Shown one piece after another: positions 10,766 to 19,819 of a stretch of 64,000 nt of DNA. The stretch is from NCBI GenBank assembly GCA_030037645.1, contig JASHQI010000280.1:1-64000 (forward strand), given 5' to 3'. The stretch comes from Xanthobacteraceae bacterium (GTDB lineage: Bacteria > Pseudomonadota > Alphaproteobacteria > Rhizobiales > Xanthobacteraceae). Numbering within the stretch: position 1 is the stretch's first letter; each line of letters opens with the position of its first letter. The translations under genes were made by a program, and so were the position numbers. The notes beneath the pieces are model-generated. The model searched no databases and was not told the origin of the DNA. It was given only the letters and a program-made list of their open reading frames with translations.

Positions 10766-11935
10766 CTATTGGCTGATCGTCTTGACGACGCTGTTCTCGG
10801 GCCGCGTATTGTTGCTCGAAGAATACTTGTCGTCCGCCCTGACCATGTCGTCGTATTTCGGGATTGTCGTCACCGGAAACTTCGGCACCATGCCCACAAC
10901 CTTGTAACCGGCCAAGTGGAGTTGATGCAGGAGATCCGGCATTGCCTCCGCAGTCGCATGCTGGAAATCATGCATCAGCAGGATGCCTTTGCCGTTCTTC
11001 GCCAGCTTGGTCATCACCGATTTGATAACGTCCTGCGGCTTACGCAGCTTGAAGTCGAAGGTGTCGATGTCGGTCGAGAATGTGGCGATGTTGCGCGTGC
11101 CGAGATAGGCCATCAGTGCCGACGGCATTTGCAGATCCGGGAAGCGGAAGAACGGCGCGATCGGTCCTTCGGCCGCCATATGCACGGCGCTCACGCCCAT
11201 CTCGATCTCTTGCTTGGCAAGATCGATGTCCTTGGCGTACGGATTCCTCGCCAAATCCTTATGCGACCAAGTGTGGCTGCCGATCGTCATGCCGGCCTGT
11301 TCCAGTTCTTTGGTCAGTTCGGGATGCCACGTGGCGTGCTCTCCGATCTCAAAGAATGTCGCCCGCACGCAATTAGCCTGCAGCGCCTTGAGCACCATCT
11401 CGGTGTTCTCGGGCCATGGGCCGTCGTCGAAGGTCAACACGATTTCCTTGTCGCTCAGGAAATCGTACTGCTTGAAGTGCTCAGTGCCGAAAGCGGGGCC
11501 GCCCGTCGTATCGATCTGGACGATGCGCGACATGCCAAGCGCATCCGGATTGTTGCACTGCGGAACGGTGGTTGGCCATGGCGAGCTGCTGGTGCTGGCG
11601 GTGGAGTGTGTCGCCGGGGTGGCGCTGGCAGTCGCGCGAGGTGGCTGCGCGTTTTGGGCGAGCGTCATCGGCGCAGCGGAAGCAAGCTGGATAGGGGCGG
11701 CGGCCGCCGTGCCCGCCGTTGTGTCCGAAACCTTGATGACAGCGTTTTGGCCAACGCTCGCCGTCGGAGTGTGAGTTACGACCGGCGCTGCCGCAGTGTG
11801 ACCCGACGATATGGCATGAGCGGCGAGGGCAACGAGCGAGGCTCGACCGGCGGCATTCTGCGCTACGACCACCCCGAATGCCGCAAGACCCAGTGTGACA
11901 AATACGGCAACGACAGCGATGACGATGCGCATCAT
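10766..11935 (-). CDS. Polysaccharide deacetylase (NodB homology), membrane-anchored or secreted
   Basis: This is a protein of about 389 residues. It has an N-terminal hydrophobic segment (IVIAVVAVFVTLGLAAFGVVV), then a ~130-residue Ala/Thr-rich linker, then a NodB domain. The catalytic motifs are present: TFDDG (metal and base Asp), SHTWSH (metal His residues), FFRFP, and LLMHDF near the end. The family removes N- or O-acetyl groups from chitin-like glycans, peptidoglycan or exopolysaccharide outside the membrane. An in-frame GTG exists six codons upstream, but GGAGAGGA lies immediately before the ATG-ATG pair at 11935/11932, so the start is taken there (11932 has the better spacing). Confidence 0.88.
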   Translation of the reverse strand: MMRIVIAVVAVFVTLGLAAFGVVVAQNAAGRASLVALAAHAISSGHTAAAPVVTHTPTASVGQNAVIKVSDTTAGTAAAAPIQLASAAPMTLAQNAQPPRATASATPATHSTASTSSSPWPTTVPQCNNPDALGMSRIVQIDTTGGPAFGTEHFKQYDFLSDKEIVLTFDDGPWPENTEMVLKALQANCVRATFFEIGEHATWHPELTKELEQAGMTIGSHTWSHKDLARNPYAKDIDLAKQEIEMGVSAVHMAAEGPIAPFFRFPDLQMPSALMAYLGTRNIATFSTDIDTFDFKLRKPQDVIKSVMTKLAKNGKGILLMHDFQHATAEAMPDLLHQLHLAGYKVVGMVPKFPVTTIPKYDDMVRADDKYSSSNNTRPENSVVKTISQ

Positions 11936-12087
11936 TCCTCTCCACTCCGCCACGTGGCGCGGTCGCCCACTGTGAGTGAAATCGCAATCGGCGGACGAGT
12001 CAACGGCAACCGAAAACGACCTTACGAAAGAAAGGGATTATGGTTTCCGCAGCGTGCGGATGGTTGCGATGCCGCCTTCCCGACGCG

Positions 12088-13077
12088 CTACCGGCCGAAT
12101 TGATCTGTCCAGCTCGGCAGAGCACCGGGGAAGGGGAGCGTGGACGCTTTAAAGACGCCGCGCGCGATTGCGCGCGCCACGACGTTAGCCGCAAGGGCGC
12201 CCAGCTTGGTCAGTGCCAGCATCTGATCGTCAAGCGGCTTTCGAGCCGTGGATACGGCGAACACGACGTCGCCGTCGAGCGGGGTGTGGACCGGATAGAT
12301 GGCGCGCGACAGTCCGGTTTGGGCCATGATCGCCAGCCGCTTGGCCTGCGCCTTGCTGAGCATGGCGTCGGTCGCCACCACCACCAGCGTCGTATTTGCC
12401 CGCGCGGTGATCTTCGTGCGCGGTTCCAGCGCGCCGGTCGGAAACGGGTTGGGCAAGCCGAGACCGCCGAACTCGGCATTCTGCTCGAACGGCGCTGCCC
12501 AGAACCATGGCCCGGAACCGACAAGAACGCTACCGACGGCGTTGACCACGGCGAGTGCGCCGACAATGTGTCCGTCGGCACCCTGCGCCGAAGCCGAGCC
12601 GAGGCCGCCCTTGCAATTGACCGTCGTCGATCCGATGCCGGCGCCAACGCTACCCAGGCCGAATTCTACGGTGGCGCTCGCAGCCGCAGCGTAACCGAGC
12701 TCCCGGTAGGGCGGAAAGCGCTTCCAGTTCTTGTCGCCGCCATTGTTGAGGTCGAACACGATGGCCGCCGGCACGATCGGCACGCGCGACGGACCGACCG
12801 CAAAGCCGCGGCCTTGTTCTCTCAACCAGGCCTCCACGCCTGAAGCCGCATCGAGACCGAATGCCGAGCCGCCGGACAGTGTAACGGCATCGATCCCTTC
12901 GATCGTCTGGGTGGGGTCAAGCAGCGCGGATTCGCGCGTGCCCGGAGCGCCGCCGCGCAGATCGATCGAGCCGACCGCGGGCTCGTCGAAGATGATGGCT
13001 GTTGAGCCGGAACCGAGCCGCATATCCTGGGCATGGCCGACCTTAAGCCCAGGAACATCGGTGATGAGGTTGCGCAT
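12088..13077 (-). CDS. P1 family peptidase (DmpA/NylC-like, Ntn-type self-cleaving)
   Basis: This is a 329-residue protein of the P1/S58 family, which includes L-aminopeptidase D-Ala-esterase/amidase DmpA and the nylon-oligomer hydrolase NylC. These are made as precursors and cut themselves to expose a catalytic N-terminal Ser or Thr. The family features seen are VPGLKVGHAQD at the start, GGAPGTRESALLDP, LSGGSAFGLDAASG, GGLGSAS near 158-163, and RANTTLVVVATDA near 226-238. By comparison with NylC, cleavage would fall between Asn228 and Thr229. No signal peptide is visible. An intergenic palindrome lies upstream, before the divergent ccdA. The substrate is unknown. Confidence 0.9.
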   Translation of the reverse strand: MRNLITDVPGLKVGHAQDMRLGSGSTAIIFDEPAVGSIDLRGGAPGTRESALLDPTQTIEGIDAVTLSGGSAFGLDAASGVEAWLREQGRGFAVGPSRVPIVPAAIVFDLNNGGDKNWKRFPPYRELGYAAAASATVEFGLGSVGAGIGSTTVNCKGGLGSASAQGADGHIVGALAVVNAVGSVLVGSGPWFWAAPFEQNAEFGGLGLPNPFPTGALEPRTKITARANTTLVVVATDAMLSKAQAKRLAIMAQTGLSRAIYPVHTPLDGDVVFAVSTARKPLDDQMLALTKLGALAANVVARAIARGVFKASTLPFPGALPSWTDQFGR

Positions 13078-13085
13078 CTTTCTTT

Positions 13086-13216
13086 CATTCCCAGGCGCGC
13101 CAAAGGCGCGAGCCCGGAATCCATAATCACGGGTCCATCAGAACTTGCACCGAAATCCTTCCTGATGGCAGGGGGTATGGATTCCGAGTTCGCCGCTTTG
13201 CGGCGATCCGGAATGA
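13086..13216. repeat. Palindromic intergenic element
   Basis: Two opposed segments, CCCGGAATCCATA and TATGGATTCCGAG, with GC-rich flanks, form an interrupted inverted repeat filling the divergent spacer between the P1 peptidase and ccdA. Only one copy is in this window. I recognise the general form as a dispersed element of Bradyrhizobium-type genomes, so the family assignment is by recall. Confidence 0.5.
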
Positions 13217-13263
13217 TACAATGCGCCTTGCAATCGGCATCCGGCTCGGTGCATTCCATCGCC

Positions 13264-13992
13264 ATGAACGTCACGATCGCCGCCGCGCTCCTCGCGGGCA
13301 TGTTGAGCTTTCTGTCGCCCTGCGTGCTGCCGCTGGTGCCGCCGTATCTGGTTTATCTCACCGGAACCTCGCTCGAACGGTTCGCCGGTGCGCAAGCCCA
13401 ACCGCAGGTCAGGCGCCAGACGATCGCCGCGGCGCTGCTTTTCGTTTTCGGCTTCTCCACTGTGTTCGTGGCACTCGGCGCCAGCGCCAGCGCGATCGGC
13501 GCCGTGCTGCGGTCTTATTCCGGAGAACTCGCGATCGTTGCCGGCGTCGGCATTATCGTTATGGGGTTGCATTTTCTCGGCATCACGCCGATCGCATGGT
13601 TGATGCGCGAGAAGCGGCTCGAAGTCGCCAAGCCCGCCGGCTTGTGGGGCGCCTACCTGATGGGGCTCGCTTTTGCGCTCGGCTGGACCCCCTGCATTGG
13701 ACCGATCCTGGCCGCGATCCTCGCGATCGCGGCGTCGGAGGAAACGGTGGCGAAGGGCGCCGGAATGCTCGCCGTGTACTCGCTCGGGCTCGGCATTCCG
13801 TTCGTCGTCGCCGCGCTCGCGGTTGAGCCGTTCGCCGCATTTCTCGCCCGTTTCCGCGCCCATCTCGGCTTGGTGGAGAAGGCGATGGGCGGTCTTTTGG
13901 TGCTGACGGGCATCGCCTTCCTGACCGGAGTGGTCGGTCAGGCGAGCTTCTGGCTGTTGGATACGTTCCCGGTGCTCGGCAAGATCGGATGA
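13264..13992 (+). CDS. ccdA: Cytochrome c biogenesis protein CcdA (DsbD transmembrane type)
   Basis: This is a 242-residue, about six-helix inner-membrane protein. It moves reducing equivalents from cytoplasmic thioredoxin to periplasmic acceptors for cytochrome c maturation and thiol repair. Both redox cysteines are in the expected places: LSPCVLP (Cys20, helix 1) and GWTPCIGPIL (Cys144, helix 4). The frame is open 77 codons upstream, but that part overlaps repeat sequence, and the ATG at 13264 gives the standard MNVTIAAALLAGMLSFLSPC start. No strong ribosome-binding site is visible. It is convergent with livK, with a weak inverted repeat (CCGGATC/GATCCGG, 14009-14036) between them. Confidence 0.93.
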   Translation: MNVTIAAALLAGMLSFLSPCVLPLVPPYLVYLTGTSLERFAGAQAQPQVRRQTIAAALLFVFGFSTVFVALGASASAIGAVLRSYSGELAIVAGVGIIVMGLHFLGITPIAWLMREKRLEVAKPAGLWGAYLMGLAFALGWTPCIGPILAAILAIAASEETVAKGAGMLAVYSLGLGIPFVVAALAVEPFAAFLARFRAHLGLVEKAMGGLLVLTGIAFLTGVVGQASFWLLDTFPVLGKIG

Positions 13993-14071
13993 GGCCGGTG
14001 AGCGTTTGCCGGATCAGCGGCGCACCGTCGATCCGGAAACATGCATGCCAGCGCGCAAGCGCTCCCATCAA

Positions 14072-15205
14072 TCAATCGGTCGGCTCGCCCGGCAACTCGA
14101 TGTAAGTGATCTTGCCGTCGGGAGTTCTCTCCCATCGGTACATCACATAGTCGAGGCGGGTGACATCGCCCTTCTTGTCGTAGGAGATGGTGCCGATCAC
14201 TGTGGGGAACTTCATTCCCGAATGCATGACCGCAGCGACCTTCTTGGGATCGAGCGAGTGGGCTGCCGCTGCGGCCTGCTGGATGATTTGCACGGCGGCA
14301 TAGCTATAGAGCGTGTAGGCCTCCGGATCGAATCCCTTGGCGCGGAATTCCGCCACGACCTTCTGCGCTACTGCGCGTTTGCGCGGGTCCGGCCCGTAGG
14401 TCATCAGTGTGCCGATGACGCCCGGTCCGCCGATCGAGGCGAATTCGTCGGTGGCAATGCCGTCGCCGCCCATCAGGATCGCGTTGACGCCCTGGTCGCG
14501 CATCTGACGCACGATCAGGCCGCCTTCGGTCTGCAAGCCGCCCCAATAGACGAGGTCGGCCCGCGATTGCTTGATCTTGGACACCAGCGCCGAATAGTCC
14601 TTCTCGCCAGTATTGACGCCCTCATACAGCACTTCGGTCATGCCGCCGGCATTAATGGTCTTTTTGGTTTCGTCGGCGAGGCCTTTGCCGTAGGTGGTCT
14701 TGTCGTTAACGATGGCGATGCGCTTGCCCTTGAAGTGCTTGAGGATATAGGCGCCGGCAACGCCGCCCTGCTGGTCGTCGCGGCCGCAGGTGCGGAAGAT
14801 GTTCCACATGCCGCGCTCGGTGATCTGCGGATTGGTCGAGGCCGGCGTGATCTCCAGGATGCCGTTCTCCTGATAGACTTGCGATGACGGCATGGTGACG
14901 CCGGAATTGAAGGCGCCGACCACGAACGTAATGCCATCGCCGACGAATCGATTGGCGACCGAGACGCCCTGCTTCGGATCGGAGACGTCATCGCCGAATT
15001 CCAGCGTGATCTTCTTGCCGAGGATGCCACCCGCGGCGTTGAGATCGGTGGCGGCTTGCTGGGCGCCGTTCTTCAGTTGCGCGCCGAAGACCGCATTCGG
15101 TCCGGTGATCGGCCCCTCGACGCCGATCATGACCTGAGCCGAGGCGGTGCCCGCCAGCGCCAGCGTAAAACCGGCCGCGAGGCCGAGTGTCGTGATCCGT
15201 TTCAT
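14072..15205 (-). CDS. livK: Branched-chain amino-acid-type ABC transporter, periplasmic binding protein
   Basis: This is a 377-residue type I periplasmic binding protein. The signal peptide (MKRITTLGLAAGFTLALAGTASAQ) ends at about residue 24. The mature part shows the Peripla_BP_6 pattern (IGVEGPITGPNAVFGAQLKNGAQQA, GGILGKKI, DDVSDPKQGVSVANRFV). It is the last gene of the minus-strand transporter cluster and delivers a ligand, an amino acid or possibly an aromatic acid or amide, to LivHMGF. GGAGGAG precedes the ATG at good spacing. Between it and the preceding membrane gene lie 211 bp holding two long inverted repeats, so its mRNA level may be set separately from the permease genes. Confidence 0.93.
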   Translation of the reverse strand: MKRITTLGLAAGFTLALAGTASAQVMIGVEGPITGPNAVFGAQLKNGAQQAATDLNAAGGILGKKITLEFGDDVSDPKQGVSVANRFVGDGITFVVGAFNSGVTMPSSQVYQENGILEITPASTNPQITERGMWNIFRTCGRDDQQGGVAGAYILKHFKGKRIAIVNDKTTYGKGLADETKKTINAGGMTEVLYEGVNTGEKDYSALVSKIKQSRADLVYWGGLQTEGGLIVRQMRDQGVNAILMGGDGIATDEFASIGGPGVIGTLMTYGPDPRKRAVAQKVVAEFRAKGFDPEAYTLYSYAAVQIIQQAAAAAHSLDPKKVAAVMHSGMKFPTVIGTISYDKKGDVTRLDYVMYRWERTPDGKITYIELPGEPTD

Positions 15206-15219
15206 GCTGTTCTCCTCCG

Positions 15220-15292
15220 GTGTGGCGGTTCAGAAGTCCGCACCATTCTTTCGGCTCGGCTCGCGGTGCGGACTTCTGAACCAAAGCCACAC
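15220..15292. repeat. Long hairpin immediately upstream of livK
   Basis: There are perfect 18-bp arms at 15227-15244 (GGTTCAGAAGTCCGCACC) and 15265-15282. Outer 7-bp arms (GTGTGGC at 15220-15226, GCCACAC at 15286-15292) pair across a 3-nt bulge. The loop is 20 nt. On the minus-strand transcript it ends about 15 nt before the livK start codon and covers the region just 5' of the ribosome-binding site. There is no T-run, so it is not a simple terminator. Confidence 0.85.
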
Positions 15293-15319
15293 TAAATCAT
15301 TGCGTTGCCAGTGTCCTTT

Positions 15320-15374
15320 CGATTCCGAAGTTTGCAATCGAGCGCGCCTCACAATCAAGCGAACTTCGGAATCG
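15320..15374. repeat. Second hairpin upstream of livK
   Basis: Perfect 13-bp arms lie at 15320-15332 (CGATTCCGAAGTT) and 15362-15374. The stem is extended inward by two more pairs beyond one mismatch and followed by a 23-nt loop. It lies in the same intergenic space as the hairpin at 15220-15292. Its sequence is unrelated to that hairpin. Confidence 0.8.
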
Positions 15375-15416
15375 GGGCACTCGGCGGAGCCGGCAATGTG
15401 ATGCGGCGATGTTACG

Positions 15417-15767
15417 TCAAGGCGCTGTTCGGCGCCAGCGCAGCGGGCCGTCGTGGCTGTTGATCCAGCGATATTGGCTGACCATCTGGCGCACGCGTGC
15501 GATGCGGAACCCGAGATAACCGAAGGCCAGGCAGACTGCGGTGTCCACGACATAATAGTACAGCGACAACAATGTGCCGTTGAACAGAGCGTAGTGGATG
15601 AAGCGCACGGCGCCGCCGAGAATGAGCATATAGGCGCCGACCTGCCACCACGGCCGCCAAGTGGTCGCCACGGCGCGGCCGGCCAATGCCGCCGCGCCGC
15701 CGCCGAGAATGACGGTCACCAGCAGGAACACGCCGAGGGAACCCTCCTCATAGAGCCAGCCCTGCAT
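15417..15767 (-). CDS. Small membrane protein of the Liv operon (probably DUF6867)
   Basis: This is a 116-residue protein with about three to four hydrophobic segments: near 10-30 (GVFLLVTVILGGGAAALAGRA), 40-60 (WQVGAYMLILGGAVRFIHYAL) and 65-88 (LSLYYYVVDTAVCLAFGYLGF). A polar tail ending RWINSHDGPLRWRR follows. Its ATG overlaps the livF stop by one base (ATGA), so it is translationally coupled to the ABC genes. I recall a family of this form, DUF6867, beside branched-chain transporter genes in Rhizobiales; that name is from memory. No catalytic motif is visible. It is probably an accessory to the transporter. Confidence 0.7.
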   Translation of the reverse strand: MQGWLYEEGSLGVFLLVTVILGGGAAALAGRAVATTWRPWWQVGAYMLILGGAVRFIHYALFNGTLLSLYYYVVDTAVCLAFGYLGFRIARVRQMVSQYRWINSHDGPLRWRRTAP

Positions 15768-16504
15768 CAGCGCGCCACCTGCTGCCGCCCGCCTTCCAGA
15801 TAGGCGGACTTGACTTCCGGCCGTTCCAACAGCTCGCGCCCGCTGCCAGTCAGCGTGATCAGGCCGTTGACCATGACATAGCCGCGATGGGCGAGCTTGA
15901 GCGCGTGAAAGGCGTTCTGCTCGACCAGAAACACCGAGAGACCCTGCTCGGCATTGAGCCGGCGGATGGCGTCGAAGATTTGCCGCACGATGAGCGGGGC
16001 CAAGCCGAGCGACGGTTCGTCCAGCATCAACAGGCGTGGCCGGCTCATCAATGCACGCGCAATCGCGAGCATCTGCTGCTCGCCGCCCGAAAGGGTGCCG
16101 CCGCGTTGGCCAAGCCGCCGCGAGAGATAGGGGAACAGGCCGACCACGCGCTCGAGATCGCGGTCGAATTCGGCGGGGTCGGCGGTGGTCGCGCCCATTT
16201 GCAGATTTTCCAACACCGTCATGCGCGGAAAAATACGGCGTCCTTCCGGTGCCTGTGCGAGCTTCAGGCGCGCGATCTCATGGGTCGGCAAGCGGGTAAT
16301 GTCGCGGCCTGCAAAGGTAATGGTACCTTCGCGCGCGCGCGGATTGCCGCACACCGTCATCATCAATGTCGATTTGCCGGCGCCGTTGGCGCCGATCAAC
16401 GTGACAATCTCGCCGTCGTTGACATCGAGGTCGACGCCCTTGAGCGCCTGCACGCGACCGTAATAGGTCTTGACGCCGCGCACGCAGAGGAGCGGTTCGC
16501 TCAC
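15767..16504 (-). CDS. livF: Branched-chain amino-acid-type ABC transporter ATPase LivF
   Basis: This is a 245-residue nucleotide-binding subunit. The Walker A motif is GANGAGKST (about residues 37-45), the signature is TLSGGEQQML, Walker B is LLMLDEPSLGLAP, and a switch His lies in FLVEQN..HALKLAHRGYVM. SLGLAPLIV and the lack of the long LivG insertion mark it as LivF rather than LivG. The start is GTG in a GTGA overlap with the livG stop. It pairs with LivG on the cytoplasmic side of LivHM. Confidence 0.95.
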   Translation of the reverse strand: MSEPLLCVRGVKTYYGRVQALKGVDLDVNDGEIVTLIGANGAGKSTLMMTVCGNPRAREGTITFAGRDITRLPTHEIARLKLAQAPEGRRIFPRMTVLENLQMGATTADPAEFDRDLERVVGLFPYLSRRLGQRGGTLSGGEQQMLAIARALMSRPRLLMLDEPSLGLAPLIVRQIFDAIRRLNAEQGLSVFLVEQNAFHALKLAHRGYVMVNGLITLTGSGRELLERPEVKSAYLEGGRQQVAR

Positions 16505-17409
16505 AGCCCGACCTCCGCCTCGACCGACTGCACGTCCTCGCCCGCGATGCCGAGATAGGCCGCAATCACCTTGTCGTCGTTGCGCACCGCGTCCGGAGCG
16601 CCATCGGCGATCTTGACGCCATAGTCGAGCACGACCACGTGGTCGGAAATCTCCATCACGACCGTCATGTCGTGCTCGATCAGCAGGACCGAGATGGCGA
16701 ATTCATCGCGAATGGCGAGCAGGAGTTCGTTCAGCTCGGCGCTCTCGTGCGGATTAAGGCCGGCGGCCGGCTCGTCGAGGCAGAGCAGCACGGGATCGGT
16801 GCACATGGCGCGCGCGATTTCAAGCCGGCGTTGCGCACCATAGGGCAGATCGCCGGCCGGATCGTCGGCGCGCGCCAGGAGCCCGATGCGGTTAAGCCAG
16901 TCGCGCGCCTTGTCGATCGCGCTGCGCTCAGCCCGCGTATAGGACGGAAAGCCAAGCACGCCGAGCAATGTGTAGCCGGAGGCGAACATCAGCCGGTTAT
17001 GCTGCGCGACTAGCAGGTTTTCCAGCACCGTCATGCCCGGAAACAGCCGGATATTCTGAAAGGTGCGCGCGACGCGCGCCTGCCGGGCGACCAAATAGTC
17101 CGGCATGCGTTCGAGCAAGAACAACGTGCCGTTGGGATGAATGCGCCGGCGTGCGCCGCTGTCGGTCAGCGCGTCGAGAGCGTCCCACACCGCGGGCTTG
17201 CCGTGGCGCAAGCCCAGCCGTCCCTCGCTCGGCTTGTAAAAGCCGGTAATGCAGTTGAACACCGTAGTCTTGCCGGCGCCGTTGGGCCCGATCAATGCAG
17301 CGATATGACCCTGCCGCACCTCGAACGACAGATCGTCGACTGCGACCAGGCCGCCGAAACGCATGGTCAAATGCTCGACGCGGAGCAACGTGTCGATGGC
17401 CTCAGCCAT
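16501..17409 (-). CDS. livG: Branched-chain amino-acid-type ABC transporter ATPase LivG
   Basis: This is a 302-residue ATPase, longer than the usual ~255 because of an insertion around residues 60-95 ([25 protein letters not shown] and following) seen in many alphaproteobacterial LivG proteins, plus a short C-terminal tail. Walker A is [13 protein letters not shown]. The LivG-specific [20 protein letters not shown] is present, and Walker B is [16 protein letters not shown]. It overlaps the livM stop by 8 nt and the livF start by 4 nt, consistent with one coupled transcript. GGAGGG lies very close to the ATG. Confidence 0.95.
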   Translation of the reverse strand: MAEAIDTLLRVEHLTMRFGGLVAVDDLSFEVRQGHIAALIGPNGAGKTTVFNCITGFYKPSEGRLGLRHGKPAVWDALDALTDSGARRRIHPNGTLFLLERMPDYLVARQARVARTFQNIRLFPGMTVLENLLVAQHNRLMFASGYTLLGVLGFPSYTRAERSAIDKARDWLNRIGLLARADDPAGDLPYGAQRRLEIARAMCTDPVLLCLDEPAAGLNPHESAELNELLLAIRDEFAISVLLIEHDMTVVMEISDHVVVLDYGVKIADGAPDAVRNDDKVIAAYLGIAGEDVQSVEAEVGL

Positions 17410-18814
17410 GGCCCTCCTTGACCAGATCGGCGGCGATGGTCTTGCGCTCGGTAAGGAACACCGAGGGCGAGCGCGTCGCGACCAGACCGCGCGGCCGCCA
17501 GATCATGATCGCCACCATGGCGAAGCCGAACAGCAGCATGCGGTACTGGGTCGGGTCGAAGGTCGATCCGAAAATATCTTTCAGGAAATCGAGTTGACGC
17601 ATGATCTCGGTGCCGCCGATCATGACAACGGCGGCAATGGCGACGCCGATCTGGCTGCCCATGCCGCCAAGTACGACGATCGACAGAATAGTGGCCGACT
17701 CCAGGAAGGTGAAGGATTCCGGCGAGATGAAACCCTGCCGCGCGGCGAAGAACGAGCCGGCGAAGCCGGCGAACATCGCGCCCATGGCAAAGGCGGTCAG
17801 CTTGGTATTGGTGGTGTTGATGCCGAGCGAGCGGCAGGCGATCTCGTCCTCGCGCAAGGCCTCCCAGGCGCGGCCGACCGGCAGCCGGCGCAGCCGCACG
17901 GTGACGAAGCAGGTGAGGAGCGCGAGCGCCAGGATCACGTAATAGAGAAATATGGTGCGGTAGATCGGCGAAAATTGCAGCCCGAACACGGCGGCGAAGC
18001 CATTGTCGTCGGCAGTGAACGGAATACCAAAAAAACTCGGCCGCGGAATGCCGCCGATCCCGGCATAGCCGTTGGTGAGACTGACCCAGTTGACCAGCAC
18101 GATGCGGATGATCTCGCCGAACGCCAGCGTCACGATGGCGAGGTAGTCGCCGCGCAGCCGCAGCACCGGAAAGCCGAGCAGGATGCCCCAGAACGAGGCC
18201 AGGATACCGGCCAGCGGCAGCAGGATCCAGAACGCAAAGCCGAAATGCGTGGCCAGCAGCGCATACGAATAGGCGCCGACCGCGTAGAAGGCAACATAAC
18301 CGAGATCGAGCAGGCCAGCGAGACCGACCACGATGTTCAGCCCCCAGCCGAGCATGACATAAATCAAAATCTGGATGCCGAAATTGTCGACCCATTTCAG
18401 CGCGCCGCGGAAGCCGGCGCTGAACAGAACGATCGCCGGATAGGCGATGACGAAGCCAATGGCAAAGGGCACGAACCATCTGCCGACCAAGCTGCGCCAC
18501 CCCGGTGGCGCCGCCGCAACCGGCCGCGCCGCGCGACGGGCGAGCCACGGCGCCACGCTCACGGCATAGACGAATCGGCTCGCGCCGATGATTGCGACCA
18601 GCGAGAACAACAACGGCCAGCGTGTCCTCAACACCAGGACTTCGTTGATGTTCTGGACGGTCTGAAAGCCGATCAGCGGCAGCAAGACACCGAATGCAAT
18701 TAGCGCAGTGATGCCGGCATCGTGGAGCGCGACGACGAATGGGCTGCGCTCGCGGGCGATGTTCGGCCGCCTCGCGCGGCCACTTTCGCCGGCGGAATGT
18801 GCCAATACCGCCAC
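17402..18814 (-). CDS. livM: Branched-chain amino-acid-type ABC transporter permease LivM
   Basis: This is a permease of about 470 residues. It has an N-terminal extension with two to three hydrophobic segments followed by the conserved LivM core ([36 protein letters not shown], then [26 protein letters not shown] with the EAA-like loop). It forms the heteromeric pore with LivH. There are two possible starts: ATG at 18832, lying inside the end of livH with no ribosome-binding site, and GTG at 18814, one base after the livH stop and 6 nt after GAGAAGG. I prefer the GTG; the difference is six residues. Confidence 0.93.
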   Translation of the reverse strand: MAVLAHSAGESGRARRPNIARERSPFVVALHDAGITALIAFGVLLPLIGFQTVQNINEVLVLRTRWPLLFSLVAIIGASRFVYAVSVAPWLARRAARPVAAAPPGWRSLVGRWFVPFAIGFVIAYPAIVLFSAGFRGALKWVDNFGIQILIYVMLGWGLNIVVGLAGLLDLGYVAFYAVGAYSYALLATHFGFAFWILLPLAGILASFWGILLGFPVLRLRGDYLAIVTLAFGEIIRIVLVNWVSLTNGYAGIGGIPRPSFFGIPFTADDNGFAAVFGLQFSPIYRTIFLYYVILALALLTCFVTVRLRRLPVGRAWEALREDEIACRSLGINTTNTKLTAFAMGAMFAGFAGSFFAARQGFISPESFTFLESATILSIVVLGGMGSQIGVAIAAVVMIGGTEIMRQLDFLKDIFGSTFDPTQYRMLLFGFAMVAIMIWRPRGLVATRSPSVFLTERKTIAADLVKEGHG

Positions 18815-18815
18815 G

Positions 18816-19733
18816 TTATACCTTCTCGACATCGGGCCGGCCGAACAAGCCCTGCGGCAGGAAGATCAAGGTGATGGCTAGAATTGAGAATGCCGCAACA
18901 TCCTTGTAGTCGATTGAAAAATAGGCCGACCACAAGGTTTCGATCAGGCCGATCAAGAGGCCGCCGACCACGGCACCGGGCAGCGAACCGATGCCGCCCA
19001 ACACCGCGGCGGTGAAGGCCTTCACGCCCGGCACGAAGCCGTCGGAGAAGCTGACCACGCCGTAATACATGACATACATGGTGCCGGCGACGGCAGCGAG
19101 TGCGGCGGCGATCACGAAGGTGATGGCGATGGTGCGGTCGACGTCGATGCCGACGAGCGCCGCCATTTTCTTGTCCTGCTCGCAGGCGCGCTGGGCGCGG
19201 CCGAGCCGGGTACGCGCCACCAGATACCAGAACGCCAACAGCAGTACCGCGGTGATGCCCCAGATGATGAGCTGCTTGTAGGAAAGCGTGACCGGATAGT
19301 TGTTGCGATTGAACAGCACGAACTCACGCTGCACGAGCGGCGGCACCGATTTGTTGAGCGGGCCTTGGCTCACTTGCACGAAATTCGAAAGAAAGATCGA
19401 CATGCCGATGGCGGAGATCAGCGGCGCCAGGCGAAACGAGCCGCGCAACGGCCGATAGGCGACGCGCTCGATCACCCAGTTGATCAGCGAGGTGAACAGC
19501 ATGGCCGCGACCAGCATGAGAAAGAGCGAGAGCGCCACCGAAGTGACGCCGAGCCAGGTGGTGAGGATTAGAAACGCAATCAGCGCCACGAACGCCGAGA
19601 CCATGAACACGTCGCCATGGGCGAAGTTCACCATGCCGACGATGCCGAACACCATGGTGTAGCCGATGGCGATCAGGCCGTAGATTGAACCGAGCGTGAT
19701 GCCGTTGATGAGCTGCTGGACGAAGTAATCCAT
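18816..19733 (-). CDS. livH: Branched-chain amino-acid-type ABC transporter permease LivH
   Basis: This is a 305-residue, about eight-helix permease and the first gene of the cluster livH-livM-livG-livF-(DUF6867)-livK. The start [41 protein letters not shown] is the family hallmark, and [21 protein letters not shown] and [19 protein letters not shown] segments follow. Its ribosome-binding site is weak. The promoter of the operon should lie in the 19734-19819 spacer, but I cannot point to convincing -35/-10 boxes. Confidence 0.95.
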   Translation of the reverse strand: MDYFVQQLINGITLGSIYGLIAIGYTMVFGIVGMVNFAHGDVFMVSAFVALIAFLILTTWLGVTSVALSLFLMLVAAMLFTSLINWVIERVAYRPLRGSFRLAPLISAIGMSIFLSNFVQVSQGPLNKSVPPLVQREFVLFNRNNYPVTLSYKQLIIWGITAVLLLAFWYLVARTRLGRAQRACEQDKKMAALVGIDVDRTIAITFVIAAALAAVAGTMYVMYYGVVSFSDGFVPGVKAFTAAVLGGIGSLPGAVVGGLLIGLIETLWSAYFSIDYKDVAAFSILAITLIFLPQGLFGRPDVEKV

Positions 19734-19819
19734 GCGTTCACGGCCCTTCGAATCCTCATCAAGTCTTAACAGGCGCTTCCCGGAGCGGCAATTGCGACGC
19801 CTTGTCGTCCCGCCAAGGG

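Noticed and set aside
17363..18703. A plus-strand open frame of 446 codons opposite livM and livG
   Set aside because: It is antisense to recognised transporter genes, and its charge-rich, repetitive composition is typical of a shadow frame.
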